Assembly: GCA_023213315.1 (NCBI GenBank)
Contig: JAKCPI010002633.1
Span: forward strand, 78,471-142,470
DNA length: 64,000 nucleotides
DNA from: Euborellia annulipes
Lineage: Eukaryota > Arthropoda > Insecta > Dermaptera > Anisolabididae
Reading direction: 5' to 3'
This document shows positions 21,230 to 31,284 of the stretch, one piece after another. Under the pieces are notes generated by a model. The model was not told the origin of the DNA. It did not search any database and was given only the letters and a program-made list of their open reading frames with translations. The position numbers were made by a program, and so were the translations under genes. The first letter of the stretch is position 1; each line of letters begins with the position of its first letter.

Positions 21230-21500
21230 TGTGTGGGTTCAGGTAGGTCGATGGCACGTGCCTCAGTTGGCCGAGAGGGAGAGAGAGAGAGAGAAGACGA
21301 AAATAACAAGAAGGAAGTCATGAGTTGAAAAGTTTTTAAGTTCCGGTCAAACAGCCGGTGGGTGGTCTTTTAGGGTGCTACCGAAACCAAAAGGGTTGAG
21401 ACCCTGGTACCGGGTGTCATTCGTCCCAGGGCAGGTGGTGACATGCCGAGTGATGATGATCTGGTGAAGATAGGACGACAGGTGGGCCTAACAAACAAAT
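21230..21500. repeat. GC-richer unidentified repeat-like block
   Basis: It includes CACGTGCCTCAGTTGGCC, a GA run at about 21279-21294, GGTCAAACAGCCGGTGGG, CCCTGGTACCGGGTGTC and GCAGGTGGTGACATGCC. Composition differs from the flanks and several sub-palindromes are visible. A 114-codon minus-strand frame (21417-21761) runs across it and is not recognised. It may be a SINE-like retroposon, but no other full copy lies in the window. Confidence 0.3.
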
Positions 21501-21779
21501 ACAAACGACACGCAACCTAAGCCAAAAATTCATTAAAAATTTATCATCTACTTGTTGAATAATCTCATTTACTTTGGGTAATAAATTGGCTTTTGAAATT
21601 GGCTCAAAAGATAAATAAAGAATTAAGTTAGAAGGCCCATTTAACAAGAGCAAACTTTTAACAACAATTTTTCTTATAAAAAAGAGGGAATTTGAAGAAA
21701 TTTGTTGGCTAACTTTTAATAAAGTATTTATTTCCTGAATAATAATCTTAATAATATACAATTATATAAAAAATTTATT

Positions 21780-21836
21780 CCCGCCGACCCCTCACCGCGG
21801 AATTAATAATGACGAGGACAGAAGAAGAAGAAAAAA
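21780..21836 (+). repeat. repeat C (CCGACCCC...GAAGAAG)
   Basis: CGCCGACCCCTCACCGCGG, AATTAATAATGACG and ACAGAAGAAGAAGAAAAA. The block at 50715-50772 has the same sequence with few changes, ending in AAGAAGAAGG. Two unlinked copies with an A/G-rich end suggest a retroposon fragment. Confidence 0.6.
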
Positions 21837-22140
21837 ATATTCAATCTTGTGTCTTTCTTTTTAAGTGAAAGCTGTCTATAAATAACTTTTAGATTATGCT
21901 CTATGATATTATAATGCATAGCGATGAGTCTTTTTTATGTAAAATATATTTAATCACATTACTGGTGGCAAAATTGTTAATTAAATAAATATTTAGTTAA
22001 AAATCTGGTATGTTGAGAAAATTGAAAAAAATTAAAAAAACTAGTATAATTTTTTCCCCCCTTTTTTCAAAAACAGCTTGGGGCTTTCTTCGGGGGGTAT
22101 TACAAAATTAATCTCCCCCTCTTTTTTTTTTTTTTTTTTG

Positions 22141-22318
22141 TTATTTTTTTCACACACCCACACCCATATAGACATAATTTGCGGGACACATTTTTTTTTT
22201 TGACTTGGGGATCCTCAAAACATGTATTTCCATCAAAATCTCGACACCGAATTTTCGGCTTGAATCGACTTTCTCTATATAAATAAAAATATATAAAGAA
22301 AATAGGTAAGAGAAAGTA
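22141..22318 (-). repeat. CTTTCTC repeat fragment
   Basis: Contains CACACCCACACCC, CCTCAAAACATGTATTTCC, AATCTCGACACCGAATTTTC and ACTTTCTCTATATAAATA...GGTAAGAGAAAG. Confidence 0.6.
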
Positions 22319-22351
22319 AAAATTAAAACAATTACAAAGACCTGTAATATT

Positions 22352-22398
22352 AACACAACAATATGATGACCTGACTTCGAAACGTTAGTATAAAAAAA
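22352..22398 (+). repeat. degenerate hammerhead relic
   Basis: ATATGATGACCTGACTTCG and AAACGTTAG keep TGATGA and GAAACG but lack a proper helix II. Found about 210 bp upstream of the cargo palindrome at 22608, echoing the pairing at 10103/10124, 35290/35371 and 49601/49618. Confidence 0.35.
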
Positions 22399-22607
22399 AA
22401 AATTATTTCAATCCTTTTGACCCTGCCTTAACCTTTTATAAATAATTCACTCAATCAGAATTTAATCCGTGATTTAGCGTGATGATATTTAAGTAATATA
22501 AGAAAGTGATATACAAGGCAAAGAGTTGACATACTTTAACATAAATTGTTATTTTATTATTTAAATAAGAAAACTTATTAGTTGATGGATCACTTAATAT
22601 ATCGCCT

Positions 22608-23033
22608 GCTGAGAATCATAGTGGCGAAAGTTCGAAAATTCAATTTTTGAGTTTGAGCCAATCAAACGTTGATAATGGCTTATTCATTTGTTGCCCGGCT
22701 ATTTAAATATGGACGATGTTATGCATGAAGGAACCAAGCGCCATTAAACTAAATTTGAGATAAAGGGCATTTCATTTGCACAATAGTAAAAAAAAGTCAA
22801 TGGCAATGACTTCTTTTCTTGTATTATACAAAAAAAAGTGCACTGAGTAATAATTTTGTGATTTAAATAAAGAGGTAGATCTTCTTTTTCCCTACAAGAT
22901 GGCGGTCTTATCTCAATTTCCATCATAATGGCGCTTGGTTCCTTTATGCATAACATCGTCCATATATATGTTTATAAAATTTTCAAACGTCTTTTCTCAT
23001 ATTGTTGAATTTTAACTTTCGTCACTCTGGCGA
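22608..23033. mobile_element. CGCCTGCTGAG element with palindromic cargo
   Basis: Left end TATCGCCTGCTGAGAATCAT; right end TCACTCTGGCGATATA. Inner arms are ATGGACGATGTTATGCATGA with AGGAACCAAGCGCC on the left and GGCGCTTGGTTCC with ATGCATAACATCGTCCAT on the right. The centre contains CTACAAGATGGCGGTC, a motif common near animal transcript starts. The cargo differs from siblings at 9735, 34911 and 48635 although the ends agree. A 70-codon minus-strand frame here is not recognised. Confidence 0.6.
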
Positions 23034-23039
23034 TATATC

Positions 23040-24160
23040 AGTTCATAAGTCCGTCCACACATTGATCTGCCTAATATTGGAACATTTTTCCGTTGTTATT
23101 ATTAAAATCAAATTAATTAACAGTCAATATGATGTGAAAAAGTTTTTGTCGCTTATCATTTGACCCATAGGACAAGACGTGAGTTGCCTATCTCAATGCC
23201 AAGACCCAGGGCTAAATAATTTATTTGAAAAGCAAAATGTAAGGAAAAAAATGTAGGAACAAATTAATTATATTCAAATTTGAAGATGATAGAAAATTAA
23301 TTTTGATTTCTTCTTATCTAAATAATCACTCATCTAGTAATAAATTTTTTTTTAATAAGATATAAAATACATTTTTTTTTATTGTGCACCTTTAGATACA
23401 TATTTCTTCAAAACTCATTATTATTATTTGCTTAACCTAAATTTATCATTTGCTTTTCTGCTTCCTTAATATCACGAAAGAACCGCCCCATCCCACCCAG
23501 ATTGTTAAGAACTTTCCGTCATCTCGCATTCTCGCACGTCGCGTTTATATAAATAACTCTTGAGAAAAATATATTTACATGAGATCTAATAACCTAAACG
23601 CTTTTTTTGACGAATAAATATGAAAGTAGAATGAAAATATCTTTTTTTTCTCTCTCTCTTTTTTTATACATTTGAGTACTCAAATATTAACATTTGAAAT
23701 GAACTAAGTTTTAATAAAGATTTCATAAAAAAAAGTGATATAAAAAATGATATTGTTTTTCTGTTTTTTATTGTTATTATTGTATTTGTATTTTATTGTT
23801 ATGTAAGATTATGTATTTTGATTATGTTTGTAAGATTTGCTTTGTGTTAAGATTTTTGTTTGTATGCGTCTAGGGCTGAATGGGGTAACTCAACAGCAGG
23901 AAAATAAAAAAAAATTAGTTTTTTTTTTTTAATTATAAATCTACTTAAATGACAAAAATCTTTTACCAACATCTAGTAAGAATATCTTTATGTAAATAAC
24001 ACATTTTGAGTTATGATGTAAACTAATTAATTAATTAATTAAAATAAGATAAAATGATCAAATTTATGATCGTATAAAAATCAAATTTAATGTCTAAAAT
24101 AAAAAATAAAAAAAGGGGTAAGCAGAAATCACTTAATTTTTGGTTGCTGGAAAGTAGGCA
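23040..24160. other. AT-rich stretch with a possible retroposed 3' end
   Basis: At about 23740-23918 a T/G-rich run leads to GGGGTAACTCAACAGCAGG and AAAATAAAAAAAAA, which looks like a transcript 3' end with a polyadenylation signal and A tail, perhaps of a LINE. The rest shows nothing. Confidence 0.35.
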
Positions 24161-24170
24161 ACCCAAATGA

Positions 24171-24329
24171 CATGAGGGCGTAACTAGGGAGGTGCCCCCC
24201 CCCCATCCCAGAAAGCTCCTTGCCCCAAGAAAAATTGAGAAAATATGGGGCTTTCCAGGCCCACCGGAGGATAGCTGGTCCCATGCCCCCCCCCCCCCCA
24301 TCCAGCCAGAATCTCTAGTTACGCCCATG
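24171..24329. mobile_element. hAT-type MITE, CATGGGCGTAAC family
   Basis: Ends CATGAGGGCGTAACTAG and CTAGTTACGCCCATG; perfect 8-bp duplication CCAAATGA (24163-24170 and 24330-24337). Inside are two C-runs and AAAATTGAGAAAATATGGGG, shared with 30508-30670. No coding capacity; the minus-strand frame across it is fortuitous. Confidence 0.9.
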
Positions 24330-24337
24330 CCAAATGA

Positions 24338-25419
24338 CTAATTCATTAAAACTGTCTTTTTTTCGTTTCCGGTTTTTATGAATTATAAAATCTCAAATAA
24401 TTTAGTTAAAATATTTTCATTTTGCTTGCGTTTATATCTCACCCGATTTCATAAATAACATAAAATGAATGAGCCAAATTTGTTTTTATAACTATCCAGG
24501 TTTATATTCATTTATTATGTTAGGATAAATGTCATAGAAGAAGTGTTGAATGAGAGAGAAAAGTACAAAATACATAAAAAGAACGAGATATCTATTTCTA
24601 ACTTGAGTTAAAACGAGTAAATAGAAAAACGATCTCATTAGAGAGTGTCATGTTTTTCTCACTTCAATATTTAACTTGAAAAAAAAAATTCACTTCAACC
24701 AAAATGTTGTCATGTCGTCGACGAGTTTAATGTTATCAACCATAGAAAGAATGAAACCGACATTTTTTTATATAATAGAAAGTTTTAAAGAAGAGAGTCA
24801 ACTTTTTTTCTAAAATATATATTTAAAACAACATTAGATAACTTTTAATATTAAATACCCTAGAAAAGAGTCGGAAAACTGGGATTTAAGAATTTAATTA
24901 AAAATAAAAATAGGAATTTATTTTTATATGGCTTCATCAGTATTAATCAAAATGACAGAATTATTTGAAATCTGGGATTTTTTTTAAAAAGACAATTAAG
25001 AAAGCAATTTCGAATTCTTTTCTACTTAGTGCTACTATTTGTAGCCAGGAGCTGAATATTTTGGCAGTGAAAAACTAATTTGAAATCAATTATTATACGA
25101 TTTTAATAATAATATGTCAACATAAAAATTGCAGGGATTAATTGTCAAGTGATGTAGACAGCATATAATTGAATAACTCAAATTAGATAATGTTATACAA
25201 AAACACGAAACGACACCTTTTTGCATTATAAAAGATACAAAAACTTATAAATAAGACAAAATTCCGCATAAAAAAGATATGAAATGGTAAGATCTTGAAA
25301 TTTTTTATCTTAATTAATTAATAACACAAATACCAGAAAATACCAAAAACAAATTGGCAGAATTTAAATGACAATTAAGATTATACATAATTTCCGTCCA
25401 TGGCTCCCCTCTAAAGCAA
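24338..25419. other. AT-rich non-coding stretch
   Basis: No recognisable element or exon. Confidence 0.45.
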
Positions 25420-25423
25420 TTAA

Positions 25424-27089
25424 GGTAAAGGCACCAGTAGTGGACCATTTAAGAAAATTTTTTATTAATTTTCAGCACAGAATTTTTATTTTAATAAAGA
25501 AACTGCTGGTGGAAGGCTTAAATTATTCACTGATATTTCTTTATTAAGAATATATAAGATACACTTTTATAAAGTTTTCCATTTTAAATAAATAAATATA
25601 AAACCATCTTAATTCGTTGGAGCTAGTAGTGGACCGTCTAAAACCTAATAATAGACCATGTTCAGCGCCAGTAGTGGACCCTCATCAATTAATTTTAATT
25701 TAGCCATTTAACTTGTTAGATTAAATGACTATGAGGATAAATGTAATAAAACGGTATAATAAAGTCAGGGACGTCATTTGACAGAGGGGGGGGGTAGGAG
25801 GCAGTGCCCCCCCCCCAAAGCTTTGGAAAAAATAGTAAATTCTGAGCTTAGCCCCTACATACAAACAAACTCACTCTCTCTCTTTATAAATAAGTATAGA
25901 AGATGTTCTAGATAAAAATATAGAGGTATATAAAATATATTATCTGTTTAAATGTACTTTTTTCAAGAGCTCTTTTTCGCTTGAATTTTCTTCATTCTTT
26001 AGTTTCCTTTCAGTAGCTTTTTCTATCTTTAACTGTTCAAGATCTTGCTTTTCTTCAAATTCTTTTTTAAATATTCCTGGGGAAGCTTTCCTGAAACTAC
26101 CGAAAGTATTCTTTCTGATGCTTCAATAGTTTGCATCAGTGACTCAGAAACAGTGAACTCATTACATGAAGGCCTATCCTCTAATATCGGCTCTTCCAAG
26201 AGTACATCAGTTTCTCTCTCTTCAGTGCTGACTTGGTGGATGAATCTAGCTCTATTTTAGTTTTCTTCCAAAATAAGTATAAAGATAAGTCATGAGGATC
26301 TCCGGACCATGGACTGCATGTTGGCACAAATGAGTTTATTTTATCTGTGCCTATTTTGTCCTCTATAAATTTTAAGCCATCTTTCAGATATTTAACCCGT
26401 AGATTTTTGTACATGTTATATTGACTTGCCTTTTATTTTTAGTTAATTTTTTTCATTTTGGCCATTTCATTTTTGCATTTTATTAGTGGACCATATCATA
26501 AACTAATGGTGGACCATGGGGTCTACTACTGAAATACGGTTAGTTAGCACTATAACTATTAAGTCTACATAATTTACTGGCTGCCAGAACATCATAATTA
26601 ACATTATAAAAAAAAATAAAAAATTCTAATTAATTCAGAAATGGACCGCCCCGGTCCATTTCTAGATAATCTGTAAGATTATCATACCAGTAATGGACCA
26701 CCCCCTCCCTACTGTTCCAGATAAGGTTATATAGTAAAATATCGACTATTATCCTAGTTTATTATTCTAAGAATAAATATATATATAATCTTTCCTTTAA
26801 ATATTTTGTGGTTGGTTAATATTTTAATATAGACAGCCAGCGATCCTTAACCAAAATGACTAGGAAAGAGCAATGTATAGTATGTCTTGCAAAACGCTGG
26901 ACATAAAATGCGATAAAATGATAAAGTGATGAAGCGAGCATGCGCAAACTGCAAGAACAAGAAGCCAGATAACGTAACTTGAATATACATATAAAATCAA
27001 CGCTGCAAAAAATACCTAATCCTTATTTTATCAAAATCTCTGCCAAAAGGTCCATTACTGGTGCATGGTCCATTACTGGTGCCTTTACC
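25424..27089. mobile_element. TTAA-flanked DNA transposon, 1.67 kb, non-autonomous
   Basis: Inverted ends GGTAAAGGCACCAGTA, GTGGACC and the complement of GGTCCATTAC, TGGTGCCTTTACC differ at one base and are flanked by TTAA on both sides (25420-25423, 27090-27093). The motif AGTGGACC or AATGGACC recurs many times inside each end in both orientations (25436, 25626, 25673, 26487, 26506, 26643, 26694), like subterminal transposase-binding repeats. A G/C-tract segment near 25766 (CAGGGACGTCATTTGACAG) looks like a nested fragment. The middle holds a decayed coding region on the minus strand. TTAA insertion is the piggyBac mode, but the end sequence is not canonical. Confidence 0.8.
25955..26414 (-). 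pseudogene. decayed coding segment inside the TTAA transposon
   Basis: Three minus-strand frames join into one protein-like reading if two frameshifts are allowed. The first, from 26414, starts MYKNLRVKYLKDGLKFIEDK and continues with PWSGDPHDLSLYLFWKK. After a shift near 26235 it reads STEERETDVLLEEPILEDRP and TVSESLMQTIEASERIL. After another near 26080 it reads FKKEFEEKQDLEQLKIEK and ATERKLKNEENSSEKELL, an acidic/basic coiled-coil-like tail. Codon use is more varied than in the flanks, supporting former coding function. No family was recognised: it may be a transposon accessory protein or captured host exons. Confidence 0.5.
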
Positions 27090-27390
27090 TTAAATTGAAA
27101 AATTCAAAAAATCAAAATAGTTCATTTGGGATAATTTAACAAATAGAAAATATATTTTTGAGGAGCCCTGAATTCAAAAAAATTGAGTGCCACAAAATTC
27201 TCTGTCTTTCTATGTCAATCTCCTTCACTAATGAGTAGTTTCAGAGTCTTGAAGATAAAGCATGAAGGAGCTAAGAGGTTGAAATTTTATATTTAAGTTT
27301 TAGGTCCCTTCCTGAAAATTAAAATTTTTTTAAATAAAAACTTCAGTTTTTTCGATTTTCTCAAAATTGATTAAGTTATAAATCAATTAT

Positions 27391-27700
27391 TAGTGAGGAT
27401 ATTCAAAGCAGCCAAAAGCAATAAAGAAAATTATATCTATCTTTAGCTTTAGTGACTATTGAACCAGAAGTCATGACATTCGACGAATGTTCTCACAAAC
27501 GCATTGTCAGGAGTTGCCAAGAGCCTCTATGAGCTCGAGACAAACAAGCACTTTGTCCTGATGATGGCCGGAATATCGGCCGAAACGTCGACAAACGTAT
27601 GAAATAAAGCTAAAGATAGATATAATTTTCTTTATTGCTTTTGGCTGCCTTGAATATCCTCACTACTCATTATACATTCAGTCACTCCTCCTGAAATTAA
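27391..27700 (+). mobile_element. hammerhead hairpin retroposon with 12-bp duplication
   Basis: Inserted into a CTTTCTC repeat. The flanks TAAATCAATTAT (27379-27390 and 27701-27712) are identical, whereas the uninterrupted repeat has this string once. The arms (27391-27452 and 27603-27665) contain GCAGCCAAAAGCAATAAAG, TATATCTATCTTTAGC and their complements. The single-copy middle holds a hammerhead at 27558. Beyond the right arm a 35-bp tail CATTATACATTCAGTCACTC matches the family tail. No coding capacity. Confidence 0.85.
27558..27595 (+). ncRNA. hammerhead ribozyme, well-paired
   Basis: CTGATGA, one extra T, helix II GGCCG/CGGCC with loop GAATAT, GAAAC, then GTC with predicted cleavage after C27589. 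Helix I is exact: TTTGTC (27552-27557) pairs with GACAAA (27590-27595). Helix III would be the self-complementary ACGT, possible only as a dimer. The extra base after CTGATGA is the main departure from the textbook core. Confidence 0.78.
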
Positions 27701-27779
27701 TAAATCAATTATGTTTTAGATGCTCTTTGAAATATATATTCTCATTTGTTCTGAAAATTGTTTGAAGTACACTTTAATC

Positions 27780-27850
27780 TTTTTTTTTTATATTTTATTT
27801 AATTAAGATCTTTCGGTAACGGAGGCCATTTAGACCCCGTCTCTATAGGA
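27780..27850 (-). mobile_element. SINE 3' tail fragment
   Basis: A T-run followed by ATCTTTCGGTAACGGAGGCC: in reverse complement GGCCTCCGTTACCGAAAGAT, the SINE-A/B tail. It lies inside the CTTTCTC repeat. Confidence 0.5.
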
Positions 27851-27896
27851 GAAATTGTTGCAATGATAATAAAATATTATATAAATACACTATGTT

Positions 27897-28050
27897 CCCA
27901 TATTTATAAATTTTACATCTTGAATTCTAATGAACTGCCCGAAACAAAATAAATGACGTCAGAAAAAATCTGGTGTGTCAATTACAACGTCATTTATTTT
28001 GTTTCCGGCAGTTCATTAGAATCCAAGATGTAAAATTTATAAATGTGGGT
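27897..28050. repeat. terminal palindrome of CTTTCTC copy
   Basis: CCCATATTTATAAATTTTAC, ATCTTGAATTCTAATGAACTGC and AATAAATGACGT on the left are mirrored by ACGTCATTTATTTTG, GGCAGTTCATTAGAATCC and GTAAAATTTATAAATGTGGG on the right. Arms are about 65 bp. This copy has turned its end into a large palindrome. Confidence 0.75.
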
Positions 28051-28099
28051 ACATACTGAATTTATTATATATCAAAGGTAAGAGAAAGTTGGGACTCTG

Positions 28100-29600
28100 G
28101 GACCACCAAATTTTTTTCAATTTCCAAATTTATTATCTCATCAAATATTAACAAAAATTGATATAGAATAAAGAAATTGAACTATTTACAACCATTATTA
28201 TTATATATTATAAATTATTATATTTGAACCATTGACTCAGATCTGGCGACAAACATCTTAATTTCTACCAATCGGTTTTAAAGTCCTGGTCCAGTGGATG
28301 CTGAGAAAAATCTTGCTTTTTTATAATAATTATTTTAAGGCCAATTTATCACCTCTTAAGATATACTCACTTCAAAATTTTCGTTTTTCTAAAACTAAAA
28401 ATTTGTTAAGTTACTTCCTACACTTGATAAGTAGTTTCAGCGATATAACCAAATAAAAAACAGAAAGATTCATGTAATGTGTGTTTTTAAATCGAATTCA
28501 ACCATATAAAATTACTTATTAATAAAGGATTAAAGAAAAAAAATTCTAATTCAGTATTTTAAAGTCTATTATTAAGTTATTTAGTTTGGTGATACCCTAT
28601 ATTATCATTATTAAAATCAAATTTATGAAAAGATAACCGTGTCCGTCATTCGTTCTTTTAACTGTAGATTTAATTCATTTCTCATTTTTGACGGGGTGAG
28701 AGGGAATAGAGGGAAGATAAAAAGTCTCTATTTAATCCAATAAACTCGTGATTCACGACTTATGAATAAAACCTCTATTTACATGACCATTTATCTTGAT
28801 GGTCGCTTCATAGCAAAACTGGAAAATAAACAAGGGGAATTTATTAAAGTAATTAGAAGAAAAAAATAAGTTAAGAAAAAAATGAATATCATATTACAAT
28901 GTTTTTTTGATAATAAATAATTTATTAAACTTTAATTTATACGATTTTTTTTTTAGATTGCTTTAAAAGAAAGTTTTTTGTTTTAATAAATAATTTTTAA
29001 GATGAATAAATAAGCGGTTATAATTTTGTAAATAAATAAAATGCCATCTGCCATATCCAAGACTAATTGTTTTTTTCGAGGTGGAAGAATGAAAATGTGG
29101 CGGTGTCAAAAAAAAAAGACGAGAAATTTAAAAGAGAAGGGAAAGAGGGGATGTCTAACCAAATATACAAACCTGTCAACAGGAATGATATTTGTTTCAA
29201 AAACAAGTTGCAATCGTTCTTTTTTTTTTCTTACGCCATCCTTGGGGAATTCTTTTCGAATTTAAAAGCAATGCTGCTACTGAATTGTCTTTCCAGATTC
29301 AAGTTTATGTTTCTATTTAGATTCTTTCGAAAAGGAAAGAAAATCAATTCCAAGAGAAATCAAAATCAATTTTTGTTATAACTTGAGAGGAACGAAATTT
29401 GCATACGCTTTTAAAAACAATATTTTAATAATGGTCAGCAAAATAAATGTAAAAGAAAGGAAATAGAAATTTTTTTACAACAATATGGTGTTAGATTGAG
29501 ACCATCTTCAAACTTTTATGATCAATCAATTAAGTGAAATTCAATTGACATGACCAATTTTGGTATTGAGAAACCAATTTAGGTATTTAATTAATGAAGG
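28100..29600. other. AT-rich non-coding stretch
   Basis: Two overlapping plus-strand frames lie at 29041-29381. They are Lys/Phe-rich, lack splice or domain support and are probably fortuitous. Nothing else is seen. Confidence 0.4.
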
Positions 29601-29605
29601 AAATC

Positions 29606-29973
29606 GTTGAAATGAAGAGGCAAGCAGCCAGACAGGAAGCGTCTATTGTTAAATCAAACTCCTTTTATACAAAACGTTTCGGCCAATTTTATTGTGCCAT
29701 CTTCAGGTGTATAAGAATTTTGAAAGAATAGAGTTGTTTAATACGACTATCATTTATCATTGTCTATGAATATACCTATGTAAATATATTTGAAAATATG
29801 ATGATATATACATCGGGAATCGTAAATGGACAGACATATTAAACAACTCTATTCTTTAAAAACTCTTATTTAAATGAAGATGGCACAATAAAATTGACCG
29901 AAAAGTTTTGTATTAAAGGAGTTTGATTTAACAATATGACCTCCAACCTGGCTGCTTTCCTCTTCATTTCAAC
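29606..29973 (-). mobile_element. hammerhead hairpin retroposon
   Basis: Outer arms GTTGAAATGAAGAGGCAAGC and AGCCAG pair with CTGGCTGCTTTCCTC and TTCATTTCAAC. Further in, AAATCAAACTCCTTTTATAC, AAAACG and AACAACTCTATTCTTT are also mirrored. The left arm carries an intact hammerhead (29676-29706). The right arm has a mutated copy (29875-29905, GAAAA for GAAAC). The loop is unique AT-rich sequence. Confidence 0.75.
29676..29706 (-). ncRNA. hammerhead ribozyme core, minus strand
   Basis: On the minus strand: CTGAAGA, extra T, helix II GGC(A)CAA/TTGGCC with loop TAAAA, GAAAC, GTT. Helix I has seven consecutive pairs: TTATACA before the core and TGTATAA after it. The inverted copy in the right arm has lost the GAAAC box. 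Confidence 0.68.
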
Positions 29974-30034
29974 AATCAATGTAGGTATTGACAAAATAAA
30001 AAAGAAAATTATTTTTAATTCAGTCAAACATGAT

Positions 30035-30135
30035 CGAATAGTTATTGACCGGAATTGTTAAATGTATTTCTTCTTTTTTTATTGAATTAAAAAAACTATC
30101 GATATTGTAAATAGTTTCGGTCAATAACTATAAGC
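30035..30135. repeat. inverted repeat hairpin
   Basis: ATAGTTATTGACCG on the left and CGGTCAATAACTAT on the right enclose AT-rich sequence. Possibly a small foldback element. Confidence 0.5.
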
Positions 30136-30488
30136 AAACACAACCAATATTAAAATTAGACTATTTGTGTATAATAATAAATAAATTACTATAGAAACAA
30201 ATCAATTTTTAAAGTAAAGATTTGGTACAGATAGTTTCATTATGAAAATAGATTTTTTTTTTTATGTTGAGAAATAATAAAAAAGACGTAGAGAACATTT
30301 AAGAGCAAACAAATTGAAAATTCTGATTAAGTTATACTGAAAAGAAATTGTCAAATTTTTAATTTTCATGAGAATATCGAAGATTACATTATTAAAACAA
30401 AAAAAATTTGGGACTATTAGACGGTAGATATCAATGAAAAATAATAAATATGTTCCTAGATGAATTAAGACAATTTATAAAAATATTT

Positions 30489-30750
30489 TTGTGGAAGGAT
30501 ATAGAAACATGGGCGTAACTAGAGAATTTGGCTGGGGGGGGGGGGGGGCATGGGACCATCTATCCTCCGAGGGGCCTGGAAAGCCCCATATTTTCTCAAT
30601 TTTTCTTGGGGTAGGGCATGAGCATTCTGGGAGGGCGCCCCCCCCAGGCACCCCCCTAGTTACGCCCATGTATAGAAATGCAGGTAGCCAAAAATAAAAC
30701 ACTCTCAATTCCTTTTAAATGTACAGATGTTTCGGGTAAAGTTTAATTTT
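30489..30750 (-). mobile_element. hammerhead element arm interrupted by a MITE
   Basis: GGAAGGATATAGAAA, then (after the MITE at 30508-30670) ATGCAGGTAGCCAAAAATAAA, TCAATTCCTTTTAAAT and GATGTTTCGGGTAAAGTTTA. This matches the left arm of the element at 31285. It stops at the middle of the hammerhead (GTTTCGGG present, CTGAAGA absent), so it is truncated. Confidence 0.65.
30508..30670. mobile_element. hAT-type MITE, CATGGGCGTAAC family
   Basis: Ends CATGGGCGTAACTAG and CTAGTTACGCCCATG; perfect 8-bp duplication TATAGAAA (30500-30507, 30671-30678). A G-run at the left, a C-run at the right and CAATTTTTCTTGGGG between. Frames on both strands across it are by-products of the inverted repeat. Confidence 0.92.
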
Positions 30751-31284
30751 TTTTTTTTAATTTATTATTTATTTATTTTTCTAACTTTTAAATATCATTT
30801 CCTTGTTTTCTCATTAAAAAACAAAGCATATACTGCTTTTCCTTATATGAGAGTAATTTGTCACACTTTCACACTGAATGTGATTTGTGTAAAACAAACT
30901 TGTATCTTTTCCTTAAGAAAGTGTTAATGTCTTTACATTATTAATTAAAATGAAAATTTTTTACTTCTTTACGCCCAAAAAAAAAATGCTCTAAGAAACT
31001 TCCTCTGTGTCTATTTCTCAAAAACTAAATAATTTAGTTGTAATAGTAATAAAATGTAAATCTTTTCGCCTATTTTACAACTCATACCGTTCTATTTTAA
31101 TTAAATCACTCATCCGAATAAATTTTGTATAGAGATAATATGGTCATTGTGGCTTTAGAAAAGGGCAAAAATATTTCAAAATATTCCAATATATTTGATC
31201 ATTTTCAATATTTATTTGAATAATTTGGAAAATTTTTACATTTTTTTACAAAAATATTTTTAATGAAATTTAATGGCTGGTAAT

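Larger units (their letters stand above)
27140..28095 (+). repeat. CTTTCTC repeat split by two insertions
   Basis: The repeat body (AAGCATGAAGGAGCTAAG, GTTGAAATTTTATATTTAAG, TTCGATTTTCTCAAAATTG) runs to 27390. It resumes at 27701 with TAAATCAATTATGTTTTAG and GATGCTCTTTGAAA, and ends with ATTTATAAATTTTACATC and a terminal palindrome. The first interruption is a hammerhead element (27391-27700), the second a SINE tail (about 27780-27850). Confidence 0.7.
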
